From Neoceratodus forsteri (lineage: Eukaryota; Chordata; Ceratodontiformes; Ceratodontidae), in contig CM057459.1 of the NCBI GenBank assembly GCA_016271365.2, positions 821,373,001 to 821,437,000 of the forward strand: DNA of 64,000 nucleotides. Direction: 5' to 3'. A program made the translations under genes and the position numbers. Shown here piece after piece: positions 20,951-31,450 of this stretch. The notes under the pieces were generated by a model. That model had not been told where the DNA came from, made no database searches, and saw only the letters and a list, made by a program, of their open reading frames with translations. Every line of letters starts with the position of its first letter. Position 1 is the stretch's first letter.

Positions 20951-21866
20951 GGGTGCTATCAGCTTGTGACCACCCCATCGCTTTGTTAATTTTTCTCATC
21001 ATTTCTTGGTATGCCCCCATCCTTTTGTGTCTTACTTCCCTTATACATAAAGGGGAACTCTCACATCTTTTCACAGTACTATCTTCCTATATTCTTATGT
21101 GTAAGTGTTGTGTGCTTCCTCCGGTTGCCAGCAATGCTATTTCTGTCCAAATCTTTTTTTTTATTTTAATTAAAAATTACAGTCCCAAGAATTTATCAAT
21201 GTTTTTGTCCTCCATTTTGCCATCCCAGTGTCTGGAGGAGCATGTCATCAGGGCAACTCCTGATAGTAGTGTACACTAAATGTGGTCCCACAGGTAAACA
21301 GCACCTGCAACCTTTGGTTCCCATTGAGTAATGGGGAACTTTTAAAGTGTCACACACATCTTACAGAATGATTCTGACAGCACAAGTGTGCTGCAGTGTG
21401 AGGCATTGATTTGACATGTATAATAATACAGTGAAGTGCCCGTATTTCGTACTGACAATGCTTTATCCAAAAAATGTATTACCCAATAAATGAATCTGTG
21501 TGTAACTAAAGAGATTTGAGTGTAATTAAACAAAGGTTGTTATTTATGTTACTGTGTTTACAACACATGTACACTGTACAATGTACATATACTGCTATTG
21601 GTTAGGTCTTGTAGAAATTTGATTGGCTCCTTTTTTTTTTTTTACTTATACCATTTTTCCTCAAAAAAAACAACAGAATGTCAATTGCTTTCTATACTGT
21701 ATGGAAAGTTCTACATTAATTATCTACTGAAATCCAGTTTATCTTGTTTTGTACCAAAGAAATCAATTGTGCATAGTTTGGGATTATTAGTGTTTTTTTA
21801 ATTATCTGTTTACCATGGTTTACAATTTTTGGGGTTATTTTTAATTACTAATAATTAATTTTCAAA
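20951..21866. other. no gene; one possible transposon terminus
   Basis: Mostly AT-rich. At 21427 the sequence TACAGTGAAGTGCCCGTATT begins like a Tc1/pogo-type end (TA then CAGT). Only one end is seen, so this is a hint, perhaps the left end of the element that carried the THAP frame to the right. Confidence 0.3.
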
Positions 21867-22231
21867 ATGCCTTGCTGCATGGTTCCTGGATGTAACAACA
21901 TGACTGGGCATACATTCAATATTCTTTACAAACCATTTCCGAGGCATGACAAGAAGTTTGCTGCAAATGGTTCCCCAATGTTAGGCATAAAGACCTCAGC
22001 CTAAACTACACTAAGTGGTCTCGTAACCATGTGGTGTGTTCTCAGCACATTACTGAGAACTGTATTATAACAGAATCTGCAATAAAGGATAAGGTGGCTC
22101 AGATGTATGGATGTCAACCAAGGTGTATTATCCACTATGATGCTGTTCCTACACCTGTATTGGAAACCAAAAAGAATCTTACTGAAAGCATCCACACTTT
22201 AAGGCACTTGCAACATAAGGAGCATGAATAG
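21867..22231 (+). pseudogene. THAP-domain protein relic
   Basis: THAP domains are C2CH zinc-binding DNA-binding modules found in host regulators and in P-type and Kolobok-type transposons. ATG at 21867 gives MPCCMVPGCNN...FNILYKPFPRHDKK, with the first Cys pair. A frameshift near 21990 and stops follow. The frame resumes with YTKWSRNHVVCSQHITENCI (the CxxH pair) and ends with YDAVPTPVLETKK, corresponding to the conserved AVPTIF-type end of the domain. The second part is open to TAG at 22229-22231, about 70 residues past the CxxH motif. No transposase catalytic domain was found nearby. It is either an old transposon piece or a processed host gene fragment. Confidence 0.75.
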
Positions 22232-22261
22232 GCAAGAAATGTGAAATTATGCTGCTACTTA

Positions 22262-24115
22262 CTGTGAAAATCTTTTGTCTTTGTTGTGATCTGTCTCTGC
22301 TATATGCTCACCGTTGTTACATGGCCACATTTGGCTATGCCCCGTGCTTCAGTGTATACCTAGGTAAGTGCATATCATGGCTCAATTAGTATGTACTACT
22401 CTGATTACACTTATTCTGAAAACCAAGTGCCACTTTGTATGATCAGCCTATGATATATGCTTACCTTGGTTAAATGAACACACCTTGTTCTGCCTAGTGC
22501 TTCAATTTCTACCAAGGTAAGTGCATACCATGTCTTGATCACCATGTAACATTGTCATTGCACTTATTTGGAAAATCTTGTGCCACCTTTGTATGATCAG
22601 CCTCTGCTATATTCTCAAATGAGTTCTATGAACGCACTTAGCTCTACCTCATGCCTCAGTGCATACCGAGAAAGGCACATAACATGGATTGATCACTATG
22701 TACCACTGTGAGTGCACTTATTATGCAGACCTTATATCACTTTGTCTGATCAACCTCTGATACATGCTCCCCTGGATTATATGAATACAATTGGCTGTGG
22801 TTCACACCTCATTGCATACTCTGGTAAGCACATGCTATTCCTCCATCACTATGTACAATAGTGAGTGCAGTTATTCTGAAAACCTTCTGCCATTTTTATG
22901 TGATTGGCCTCTGTTGTATACTCACTGTGATTACATGAACACACGTATCTCTGTCTCATGCCTCAGTGCATACCCAGGAAAGCGCCTAGTATGGCTCAGT
23001 CAGTATGTACAAATGATATTGCACTTATTCTGCAAACCTTGTCTCACATTGTGTAATCTCACCCAATTGGCCTCTGCTATTTGCTCACCTTGACTACATG
23101 AACACACTTGACTCTGCTTTGTGCCACAGTGCATATCTCGGAAAGCGCCTACCATGGCTCCATCACTATGCATAAATGTGACTGCATTCATTCTGCAAAC
23201 CTTGTGTCACTTTCTGTGATAGGCCTCTGATATATGCTCACCCGGGTTACATGAACACACTTGACTCTGCCTCATGGCTCTATGCATACCAAAAAAAACA
23301 CATATGATGGCTTGATCAGTATGTACAAATGTGACTGCACTTATTCTGCAAGCCTTGTCTCACTTTTTGTGATTGTCCTCTGATATACGCTAATCTGTGT
23401 TACATGAACACACTTGGCTGTGCCTCATGCCTCAGTGTCTACCCAGGTAACTGCATACATTTGCTTGATCACTATATACAATTGTGAGTGCAATTATTCT
23501 GCAAACCTTGTGTCACGTTCTATGGTCGGCGTTTGATATGTTCTCACCTGGGTTACATGAACATAGTTTGCTCTGCCTTGTGCCTCAAGGTCTAGCCTGG
23601 TAACCACATACCATGACTCTGACACTATTTAAAACTATGCATGCAGTTCTTCTGCAACCCTTGTGTCACTTTCAGTGTTCAGCCTTTGATATATGCCCAC
23701 CTGGATTACATGAACACACTTGGCTCCTCCTCACGCCTCACTACATACTCTGGTAAGCACATACCATGGTTCGATCACCATGTACAATTGTGAGTGGAGT
23801 TATTCTGCAAACCTTGTATCACTTTGTGAGATCTGCTTCTGATATATGCTTACCTGGGTTACATGAATGCACTTGGCTTTGATTCATGCCTCAATTTCAA
23901 CCCAGTTAACCGCATGCCTTTGCTCAATCATTATGCGTAACTGAGAGTGTAGTTATTCTGCAAACATTTTGTCACTTTGTGTGATTGACCTCTGATATAC
24001 ATTCTGCTGGATTACATGAGCAAACTTGGCTCTGCTTCATGCCTCACTGCATACCCTGATAAACACATAACATGGCTCAATCAGTCTGCCACAGTGTATA
24101 ACCATGTATGTAACC
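22262..24115. repeat. satellite, unit ~155 bp, about 12 copies
   Basis: A word like CCTCTGATATATGCTCACC recurs roughly every 155 bp, from about 22290 to 23990, always followed by GGTTACATGAACACACTTGGCTCTGCCTCATGCCTCAGTGCATACC and ACTTATTCTGCAAACCTTGT (variants). Copies differ by many substitutions, so the array is old. It separates the THAP relic from the L2-type LINE. No hammerhead core (CTGATGA with GAAAC) is present in it. Confidence 0.9.
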
Positions 24116-24238
24116 CTACCTTATTAAGGCCCTTGACTTGGTCGTCCACCACATACTCCTCAAAATTCTATCCCAACTCAAATTCTCTAATGAAGTTATC
24201 ACCTAGTTTCAAAACTACCTCAGTGACAGAAATTATTC
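24116..24238 (+). pseudogene. L2-type LINE, RT fragment (5' part of a split copy)
   Basis: Reads DLVVHHILLKILSQLKFSNE, then FQNYLSDRN, the RT stretch after motif A in L2-type LINEs. It is cut by the CR1 insertion at about 24238 and continues at 27854, where the frame carries on to the PQGSILGP block. Confidence 0.7.
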
Positions 24239-24242
24239 AGGA

Positions 24243-24640
24243 AGCAGGAGAAAACATTTACATCCTGGTACACATAGATACTAACCATCTCACCAGCTGG
24301 TCAGCTGTGGAGACCAAGGAACACCTGACCAGGCTGGGTGACAAACTATCATCCATTTTGTCCAGCATCTCCTTCTCTGAGATCCTGCCAGTCTGGGAGA
24401 GGGGGACAGATGGATGGAAGTTCAGAGAAGGGGAGATAGGGGAACAAACATGTGGCTCAAGGGCTGGTGTCAGGAAAAATGACACAGATTTGTAGGGAAC
24501 TTGCAACAGTTTTGGGAGCAAAAGTTCTTTAAATTTGATGGACTGCATCTGACTAAGGAGGGAGTCAGTGCATTGAGGCAGAAGTTTGAAGGTCTTTACA
24601 GAATATTTAAACTTGCAAATGGGGAGAGGGTGCAGCACCC
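24243..24640 (+). pseudogene. CR1 ORF1 C-terminus, SGNH-esterase-like
   Basis: CR1 ORF1 proteins carry an esterase-like domain. ILVHIDTNHLTSWSAVETKE resembles the GTND block with decayed residues (DTNH). The frame runs through LTRLGDKLSSILSSISFSEILPVWER to a stop near 24495. In another frame, GGxLHLTKEGVSAL-like sequence near 24538-24575 (ATGGACTGCATCTGACTAAG) is the C-terminal DGxHLT block with Asp-His. The start of ORF1 is missing, so the CR1 is 5'-truncated. Confidence 0.65.
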
Positions 24641-24650
24641 CATAAGTTGA

Positions 24651-25560
24651 ATGGGAAAAACACCCTTCCCCCAGTCATCTAGTGATCAAACAGGAGTTCA
24701 GCATGTTTGTAGTTCATTTGCATCACCAGGTAAGGAAAAAGGTCCGGGTCCCCATACGACGCACAGGGGAAATGCCAGACCTCACCCAACAACTAACACA
24801 CTGAAATCTGGGCAATGGAAAATCATGTACACAAATGTTCGCAGTCTGGGAAACAAGATCCCAGACCTGCAGGCACTAATGACAGAGGCTAAACTGGACA
24901 CAGTAGACATTAGCGAGACATGGTTTACCAGTAACCACACTTGGGAGACGGCGGTACCTGGCTATGTACTGTTCAGAAGAGATCGAGGTGCAAAAAGAGG
25001 GTGTGGAGTTGCCCTTTATGTCAATGAAAATATCAAAGCTACAGAAATTCAGAATACACACAAGGAGCCAGAAGAACTGTGGGTCACCCTGGAAACAGGA
25101 AATGGGACAGGACTGGGGTTGTCTACAGGCCTCCAGACCAGGGGGAGGACATAGACACATTACTGTTAGAAGATATACAAAACATGACAGCTAAAGGGGA
25201 GGTTCTGATAATGGGAGACTTCAACATACCAGATACAGATTGATCAACACCAGCAGGAACATCTGCCAGAACTAGACATATGGTGGATTTCTTGCAGGGG
25301 GGAGGGCCTCAGACAACTGGTACAGTAGTAGCCACAGACATTGCCAGCTATTTCCAGATATTTCACAAAATTTCTAAAGAGTGTCTCTCTGCTGCCCCTA
25401 CTGTGGTAATGCAGAAAGCAGGAGATTTCTCTAGAAAAATCACAGAAATTTGGGGAAATAGCTGGCAATGTCTGTGGCTACTACTTTACAACAACCCACA
25501 TGAGACAGAGCTGTCCTAGATCTAGTACTGACTAACAGGGAAAGGATCACAGATCTCCAG
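24651..25560 (+). pseudogene. CR1 ORF2 endonuclease domain, interrupted by a MITE
   Basis: The 167-residue open frame 24651-25154 includes IMYTNVRSLGNKIPDLQALM, DISETWFTSNHTWETAVPGY and LFRRDRGAKRGCGVALYVNE, the N-terminal half of an apurinic-type endonuclease. The NVRSL and ET (ISETW) catalytic-site blocks are kept. A frameshift near 25140 follows. MGDFNIPD appears near 25216. The MITE at 25323-25486 lies just before the block that reads VLDLVLTNRE after it. Confidence 0.8.
25323..25486. mobile_element. 164-bp MITE with TA duplication (Tc1/mariner-like)
   Basis: The left terminus CAGTAGTAGCCACAGACATT and right terminus AATGTCTGTGGCTACTACTT are inverted repeats about 35-40 bp long, flanked by TA on both sides (25321-25322 and 25487-25488). 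Removing the insert with one TA restores an uninterrupted CR1 reading (CTGGTACAACAACCC). It is non-coding and presumably was moved by a mariner-type transposase elsewhere. Confidence 0.85.
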
Positions 25561-25596
25561 GTAGAAGGTCACTTGGGGGCCATTGTCCATCACATG

Positions 25597-27584
25597 GTAT
25601 GGTTCAATTTGGCCACTGGAACTAAATCATCCCATTCCAAGGCAAAAATATGGGACTTCAAAGGAGCTGACTTTGATAAGATGGCCAACAGAGTTAAGCT
25701 AGCCCTGGCAAAATGAAATACAGGTAAGGGGGTACAGGCAAAGTGGGCAAGCATTAAGGATATAATACTTGAAGCAACATCCCATTGTGTTAGAGAGAAA
25801 AGGAAGTGCAAAAGAAGAAAGAAACCACTTTGGTTCTCAAAAACAGTAGCAGTAAAGGTAAATGCCAAAAGGCTGGCCTTCAGGAAATATAAGGAAATGC
25901 AGCAAGATGAAGATAGGGAGGCATACCAAATTTCCCTAAGAGAAGCAGGGAAGGCTGTAAGGCAGGCAAAGGCCCAAACTGAGGAAACACTAGCACAAAC
26001 AGTAAAAGAAGGTGGTAAGACTTTTTATTGCTACATTAGTGAAAGAAGAAAGTCCAAAGGGGGTATTGCTAAGATCAAAGTGGATAAGGGGGCATGTGAG
26101 GAGGAGGACCATGCAAAAGCATCTATCCTAAATAGATACTTCTGCTCTGTATTTACTGAAGAGAAGGTAGGGCAGGGCCCACAGCTCAGCACCATGGACA
26201 CGGGGGGAGGGAGGTGTGCACTAGTCCCTTCACAAAAGATAGGGTCCTACAAGAGCTCGATAAGGGTGGACAAGACAATGGGACCTGATGGCATACATCC
26301 CAGGGTACTAAAGGAGCTAAGGGTGGAACTAGCAGAGACATTATCAGAACTGTTTAGTGAGTCTCTGAGCACAGGAGAGGTCCCAGAAGACTGGAGAAGG
26401 GCTCATGTGATCCCATTCCACAAGAGTGGTAGCATGGGGAGGCAGGGAACTACAGACCAGTCAGTCTTACCTCAGTAGTGGGCAAGATTATGGAGGCACT
26501 CCTTAAGGAAAGAATAATGCAACACCTGCACTCCATAGAAGCACAGGTTCCAAGACAGCAAGGGTTTACAAAAGGAAGGTCCTATCTAACTAATCTCATA
26601 GATTTCTTTGACTGGGTAACTAGAGTGGTGGACCAAGGGGGAGCAGTTGATGTTGCTTACCTTGACTTCAGCAAAGCTTTCAATACTGATAAACATAGAA
26701 TATTGTTTAAGAAGCTGGGTAGCCTTGGGGCAAGTCAGAAGTTGGTCAACTGGGTGGCAAACTGGTTGACGGGCAGAAAACAGAGAGTGGTGGTAAATGG
26801 TATACAGTCAGAAGTGATGCAAGTCACAAGTGGGGTACCTCAGGGATCAGTCTTGGGGCCAGTCCTCTTCAATATCTTCATCAGTTACATTGCAGAGGGA
26901 CTGGATGGTAAGGTTTGTCTGTTTGCAGAACACACGAAGAACTGCTACAGAGTAGATGATTCAGATGGAGTGTGCAGAATGAGAAGAGATCTGGATAAAC
27001 TTTCAAAATGGTTGGAAGAGTGGCAACTGGGGTTTAATGGAAAGAAGTGCAAGATCATGCACATAGGGAAGAGAAACCCTGAAGCCACCTATAGGCTGGG
27101 AGGGGAGTTGCTGGCCATCACAATGGAAGAAAAAGACTTGGGCATAATCATCACCAATTACCTGAAATCATCCAAACAGACCTCTAAAGCAGTACGTAAG
27201 GCTAGGGGGATGTTGGGGTGTATTAGTAGGGTTATCACAAGTCAGAAGAGGGAGGTAATAATCCCTCTTTACAAGACACTGGCTAGGCCCCATCTGGAGT
27301 ACTGCATGCAGTACTGGAGGCCACACCTTCACAAGGACATTAACCAAACTGAGGCAGCCCAGAGAAGGGCAACCAAAGTGGTGGAAGGACTGCATCAGAA
27401 AACATATGAGGACAGATTAACAGAGCTCAATATGTATACCCTAGAGCAAAGGAGGGAGAGAGGTGATATGATCGAAACATTCAAACACCTTAAGGGCATT
27501 AACAAGGTGAAAGAGTCTAACATGTTTCAATATAAGAAAAATAGCAGGACAAGAGGACACAGCATGAGTTTAGAGGGAGGCTGA
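25597..27584 (+). pseudogene. CR1 ORF2 reverse transcriptase, open in part, catalytic motif lost
   Basis: The linker KRLAFRKYKEMQQDEDREAY is followed by an open frame to about 26470 with KTMGPDGIHPRVLKELRVEL and SGSM. A frameshift there leads into a 368-residue frame 26478-27584. RT blocks in order: KIMEALLKERIMQHL, QGFTKGRSYLTNLIDFF, AYLDFSKAFNT (motif A Asp), SGVPQGSVLGPVLFNIFI (motif B), and KVCLFAEHTKN where FADD is expected. The catalytic Asp pair is therefore Glu-His. LEYCMQYWRPHL and the C-terminal RRERGDMIETFK block follow. The frame stops at 27582; a further GxxHSMSLEGG-like tail is in other frames. Confidence 0.85.
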
Positions 27585-27853
27585 ATAAAGGGTAATGTGA
27601 AGAAGTTCTTTTTCACATATAGGGTGGTGGATGCATGGAACGGCCTACCTCAGGAAGTGGTGGATATGAATACAGTGCAGGGCTTCAAATAGGCATGGGA
27701 TAGGCATAAGGGAGCAATACTGATGAGTATGAATAGATAGGCCATTGACAGAGCAAAAGCTGATGGCACATTCATAAGGTAGAAAAAGAAATGGGCAGAC
27801 TGGATAGGCCTTGCAGTCCTTATTTGCTGTCATCTTCTGTGTTTCTATGTAAC

Positions 27854-29160
27854 GCACACTACCATTATTAAAGGTCAACACTCTGGTGACCATCTCATAA
27901 AATAAGGTCTTCCTCAGGGATCCATTCTGGGACCCTGCTGTTCTCCCTAGCAATAAATCCCCTCCCATCTATCTGCACACACAACAAGTTAATACTATAT
28001 GCAGATGTTGCACTTCTCTTCTCAGCAACCTACAGAAGGATTTCAGCAAGCTTCACACAGGGTTCTTAACTCATGGTCTAGTCCTAAACACCTAAAAAAG
28101 AAATTCATGGTTTTCTCCAGCCTCAGAAAAACTTACACTTTGACTTTATACTCATAGATGACAAAGGAAACTGTATTCAGGGAGTAACTGAATTTAGGTA
28201 TTTAGGCATCTACCTAGACTTCCACCTCCCCTTCAAATTCCACATCTCCCAACTCACCAAGACAATTAACCAGATGCTCAGAATGCTCTTCAGAATCAAT
28301 CAATTTCTCATCCCTAAAACTCAGACTCAGGCTTTTAATAGTCTCCTGCTTCCTCTCATTGACTATAGCTCCCTTATTTATTCTTCTACCCCCCTCTCTC
28401 AAAACACTCAGCAAGCTCTGAACCACATACTACAGCATCTTAAGGTTTATCACAGTACTTCTAAGAAGCACCCACCACTGCTTCCTCTACGCAGCTGAAA
28501 ATTGGCTCTCTCTTGAAGACAAAATCAACCTCAAAATCCTGACCTTTTTCTTTAAAGTCAACCAGGGACTTCTCCATAAAGCATCACTTCCTGTTTCTAG
28601 CGACCTCCCATGGTTCACACCACTAGATCCTCTTCCAATCAGTCCTTCCTAGTCCCTTTCTTACACACTACCCTTGGACTCCACTCTCTCCCTCCTCTAG
28701 GGGCACTTGACTCTATAACAGCCTCCCTCAAACTTTTTTAGAATGCCTATCTCTTGGATCCTTCAAATATTAGATCAGACATTACCTACTTCAGAATTCT
28801 GTCTGCTCCTGCACTCAACACTGACCTCCTTCTAAATGTACCTGTATCTTTTTTGTGGTCATTGATGTTATCTTTACTTCCTTTCTATTTTTAATTTATC
28901 TATCCCCTGTCAATATACAGCTCTGAAAATGTTACATTGTGGCTTAGTTTGCAATCCTCAGTGCTCGTCTATTTTATTTTTCTGTGCACTTGTTCCTGTA
29001 AATATGTATGCCTTGTAAATATCATGTATGCCTTGCAAATTTCATTTATACCTTGTAAATATCATGTCTCTGTAGTATGTAGACTGGACGCTTGTGAAAA
29101 TGGGCAGTTTTGCTCACTTGTCTTTCCAGTATAATCAATAAAAATGAAAATGAAATGAAA
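27854..29160 (+). pseudogene. L2-type LINE, RT end and 3' tail (3' part of a split copy)
   Basis: Continues the copy cut at 24238. LPQGSILGPCCSP (about 27912), then LYADVALLFS where YADD is expected (about 27995), and TEFRYLGIYLDFHLPFKFHI (about 28190-28250). Next comes the L2 C-terminal region: QMLRMLFRINQFL, LPLIDYSSLIYSS, and blocks to about 28740. The 3' untranslated part carries GTAAATATCATGT-type words and ends in CAATAAAAATGAAAATGAAA (29136-29158). Stops and frameshifts throughout. Confidence 0.75.
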
Positions 29161-29550
29161 TGTACATATCATATCACCACTGTACTATGTTAGCCTTTGA
29201 TTATGTACTATGATGACATTGATTTTGATGTGTTGCTAAATATATCATGCTTTGCACAGTGGTAACATGTATTGATGAATCAGTACAGAACTACATACAG
29301 AAAAACTATGAATTTCACATTTATTTTTCTTTATTGTTTTTTTATCACCAAACGTCATTCAAGAACTGATAGTTTTTTTCAGCCATCCAAGTAACAGTGT
29401 ACTCATGTCACGGAAAAAGGCCACAATGTACTACTGTCATGTAAACTTCCACAGTAAGTGAAATTACAACAGCTGATGTTATACATTGCACACAAGATCT
29501 AAACATGGAATCCATGAAAACAGGGACATCTGTACAAATAAATATAGATC
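29161..29550. other. no recognisable feature
   Basis: AT-rich, no conserved frame. Confidence 0.35.
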
Positions 29551-29640
29551 TGCAATACAGTACAACCTTGATTATCCTACCCCCCATTATCAGAACATCC
29601 AGATTATCAGAACTTGGCCCATGTACCCCAGGTTACAATG
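29551..29640. mobile_element. pogo/Tigger-type terminal repeat fragment
   Basis: TACAGTACAACCTTGATTAT, then two further GATTATC/CATTATC-AGAAC words (29585-29610), is the iterated terminus seen in pogo/Tigger elements (CAGTACAACC...GATTATCCGAAC). The opposite end was not found. The 125-residue minus frame at 29703-30080 could be inside the element but shows no CENPB or DDE motif. Confidence 0.5.
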
Positions 29641-30240
29641 GTTTCAATATAGTAGTCAGTTAGCACCCTATTATCATTCGCAATAGAGTGATTATGTGAG
29701 CGTCACAGTATATAGTATTTAAATGCCAGTACAGATGCTGCTACAAAAATTAGTAGTTCCAATTCTTTCTCCATACTCATGCAATCCAAGAATTGTTTCA
29801 AGCAAAGACTGCTATATGCTGAACCATGAACAACTGCATGGTATATGTGTGGCACAGCTTCAGAACTGCATGTGCTCCTTTTGTGATGTGGACCACTCAA
29901 GAGCTGAGACTTCCATCCTATTCCACCTGTGACCTGAGATAAGATAGGAATCTTGGTCTCCAGCAATAAAAGGGTAACACCATAGTCATTGGATAATCCA
30001 GTCCTCTTGCATGGTATTTTTTCTGGAACGCAGCTGTGATCTTTCCTTACATTGTACCCTGATGAAATTGAGAGTCCCATTGAAATGTATGGGCAGTGCT
30101 ATTCATGGTTAGCACGAAACACTGAAAAGTAATACAACAGTGAGACAGGTAAAATTAGTGTTATGACAGTTATTAAATGTATTGCTGTGAAGAGTTCATG
30201 AGTCCAAGAGAGGGCTCCTTTTTAATAAAAAAAAAATAAT
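29641..30240. other. no gene that I can support
   Basis: A minus frame of 125 residues (30080-29703) is open by chance or is a relic; no family recognised. It ends in an A-rich run at 30229-30240 that borders the next L1. Confidence 0.35.
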
Positions 30241-31450
30241 TTGGACTTCTGGTCGAGTCACCTACAAGATGGCTGCATAATTACTACAGCCCTCTGACCT
30301 TCTCATCGCATATTCCCTGAAATACTGCATAGACTGTTAATAAGAATCAAGATACTAAAGAGGATCGAAGCCCAGAACTCCTGTGGTGATGCAAGACTTA
30401 CGAAAAACCAGAAGTTGTCAGTGGATCCTTTAAGGAGGCTTCTGAATCTGAATTATCCTAGCCTTCGATTGACATGGGTGGCCACCAGAAATAATCCCAA
30501 ACTCCATGCTCCAGGCCAAATAAATTTAAAAAATTCAAGCTTGAGACAATCTACAATGAGCTTCTGTCATTCTGATTGGAAATCAAACAACTTCATTTGT
30601 AACTCCATCAGGATGTGGCTGCACTGGAGTAATGGGTAGACAACTCCGAGAGACAGTTAACAGCCACTGAGAATTGGGTGGATGACCTCAAGGAAGCTGT
30701 TAAAGAACTGCTGGAACAACATTCACAACTGTTGACCCAACAAGAGTATGCCAAGAACATGGTCCAAAGCAAAAATATCCTCCTATATGGGATTCCGGAG
30801 GGCTTGGAGGTGCAGGAGATTACTGAATTTGTAACCATTCTGCTTCAGACTGCACTGGAGCTGCCCTCCGACCTCCCCCTTGGCATGGAGAAAGTGCACA
30901 ATGCCTTAGATCCTATACCTTGGGCCCCAGTAGCATATCCTCACTTTGTTATCACCCACTTTCTCAGTTATGCCATAAAAGAGAAAGTGCTATACAGGCG
31001 TGGAGGAGACAGAAGGTCTTTTACGGCCAAACCCGTATTTTTCTCAATAACGAGTATGCTCCTGCCACTATGCATAGTCATCAAGCTTATTCTGATATTC
31101 TCCCAGTACTTAAGGACAAAAGCAATAAATTAATCACTCATTACCCAGCTGACTTAGTGGTTCAACTGCCAGAGGGTCACAAGAAGTTCTCTTCAGCGGA
31201 GGAAATCAGAGAGAAGTTATCCAAGTTGGAGTTGCAGTTTCCATCAAGAGGCATTCAGTCAGCTGTTGGGAAGTCACTATCTCTGTGCTGGCAATCAGTT
31301 GCGGGGTCCAGGAGAGGTTCTACCACACAGGAGAAGCCCACCTCGCAGATCTCTACTCGCCTTTCCACCTTCCACAGATCAACCTGAGGTCAGACCTGAA
31401 CAGGCAATATTGGACATTATTCTGAAGTTCACATGTATGTTGATTGAAGT
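30241..31450 (+). pseudogene. L1/Tx1 LINE 5' end and ORF1, broken
   Basis: Starts TTGGACTTCTGGTCGAGTCA and has a short leader. ORF1 encodes the L1 RNA-binding chaperone. A coiled-coil-like stretch (DDLKEAVKELLEQHSQLL, about 30680-30735) is followed by the RRM-type block KNILLYGIPEGLEVQEI (about 30772-30820) and, after frameshifts near 30920, the C-terminal domain: WRRQKVFYGQTRIFLNNEYA (about 30990-31050), LPVLKDKSNKLITHYPADLV, FSSAEEIREKLSKLEL. The last block is the usual L1 ORF1 end. No ORF2 follows directly; an endonuclease start of the same type is at 34124. Confidence 0.75.

Larger units (their letters stand above)
24239..27853 (+). mobile_element. CR1-type LINE, ~3.6 kb, nearly full length
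   Basis: Contains the C-terminal part of ORF1, then ORF2 with endonuclease and RT. It ends in the CR1-like 3' signature CTTCTGTGTTTCTATGTAA at about 27835-27853. It splits an L2-type LINE and is itself split by a 164-bp MITE. No clear target duplication, as is usual for CR1. It is better preserved than the other CR1 copies here, but dead: frameshifts and an altered RT catalytic motif. Confidence 0.85.

Noticed and set aside
20671..21279. 202-residue plus frame as a gene
   Set aside because: Begins inside SINE copy B, crosses its A-rich tail and has no conserved motif.
22262..24115. Possible CRISPR array
   Set aside because: Units are ~155 bp and contiguous, with no short repeats separated by unique spacers, and the DNA is eukaryotic.
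29703..30080. 125-residue minus frame as a host gene or Harbinger start
   Set aside because: Only a weak resemblance of the C-terminus to a transposase leader; no conserved block and no second exon.
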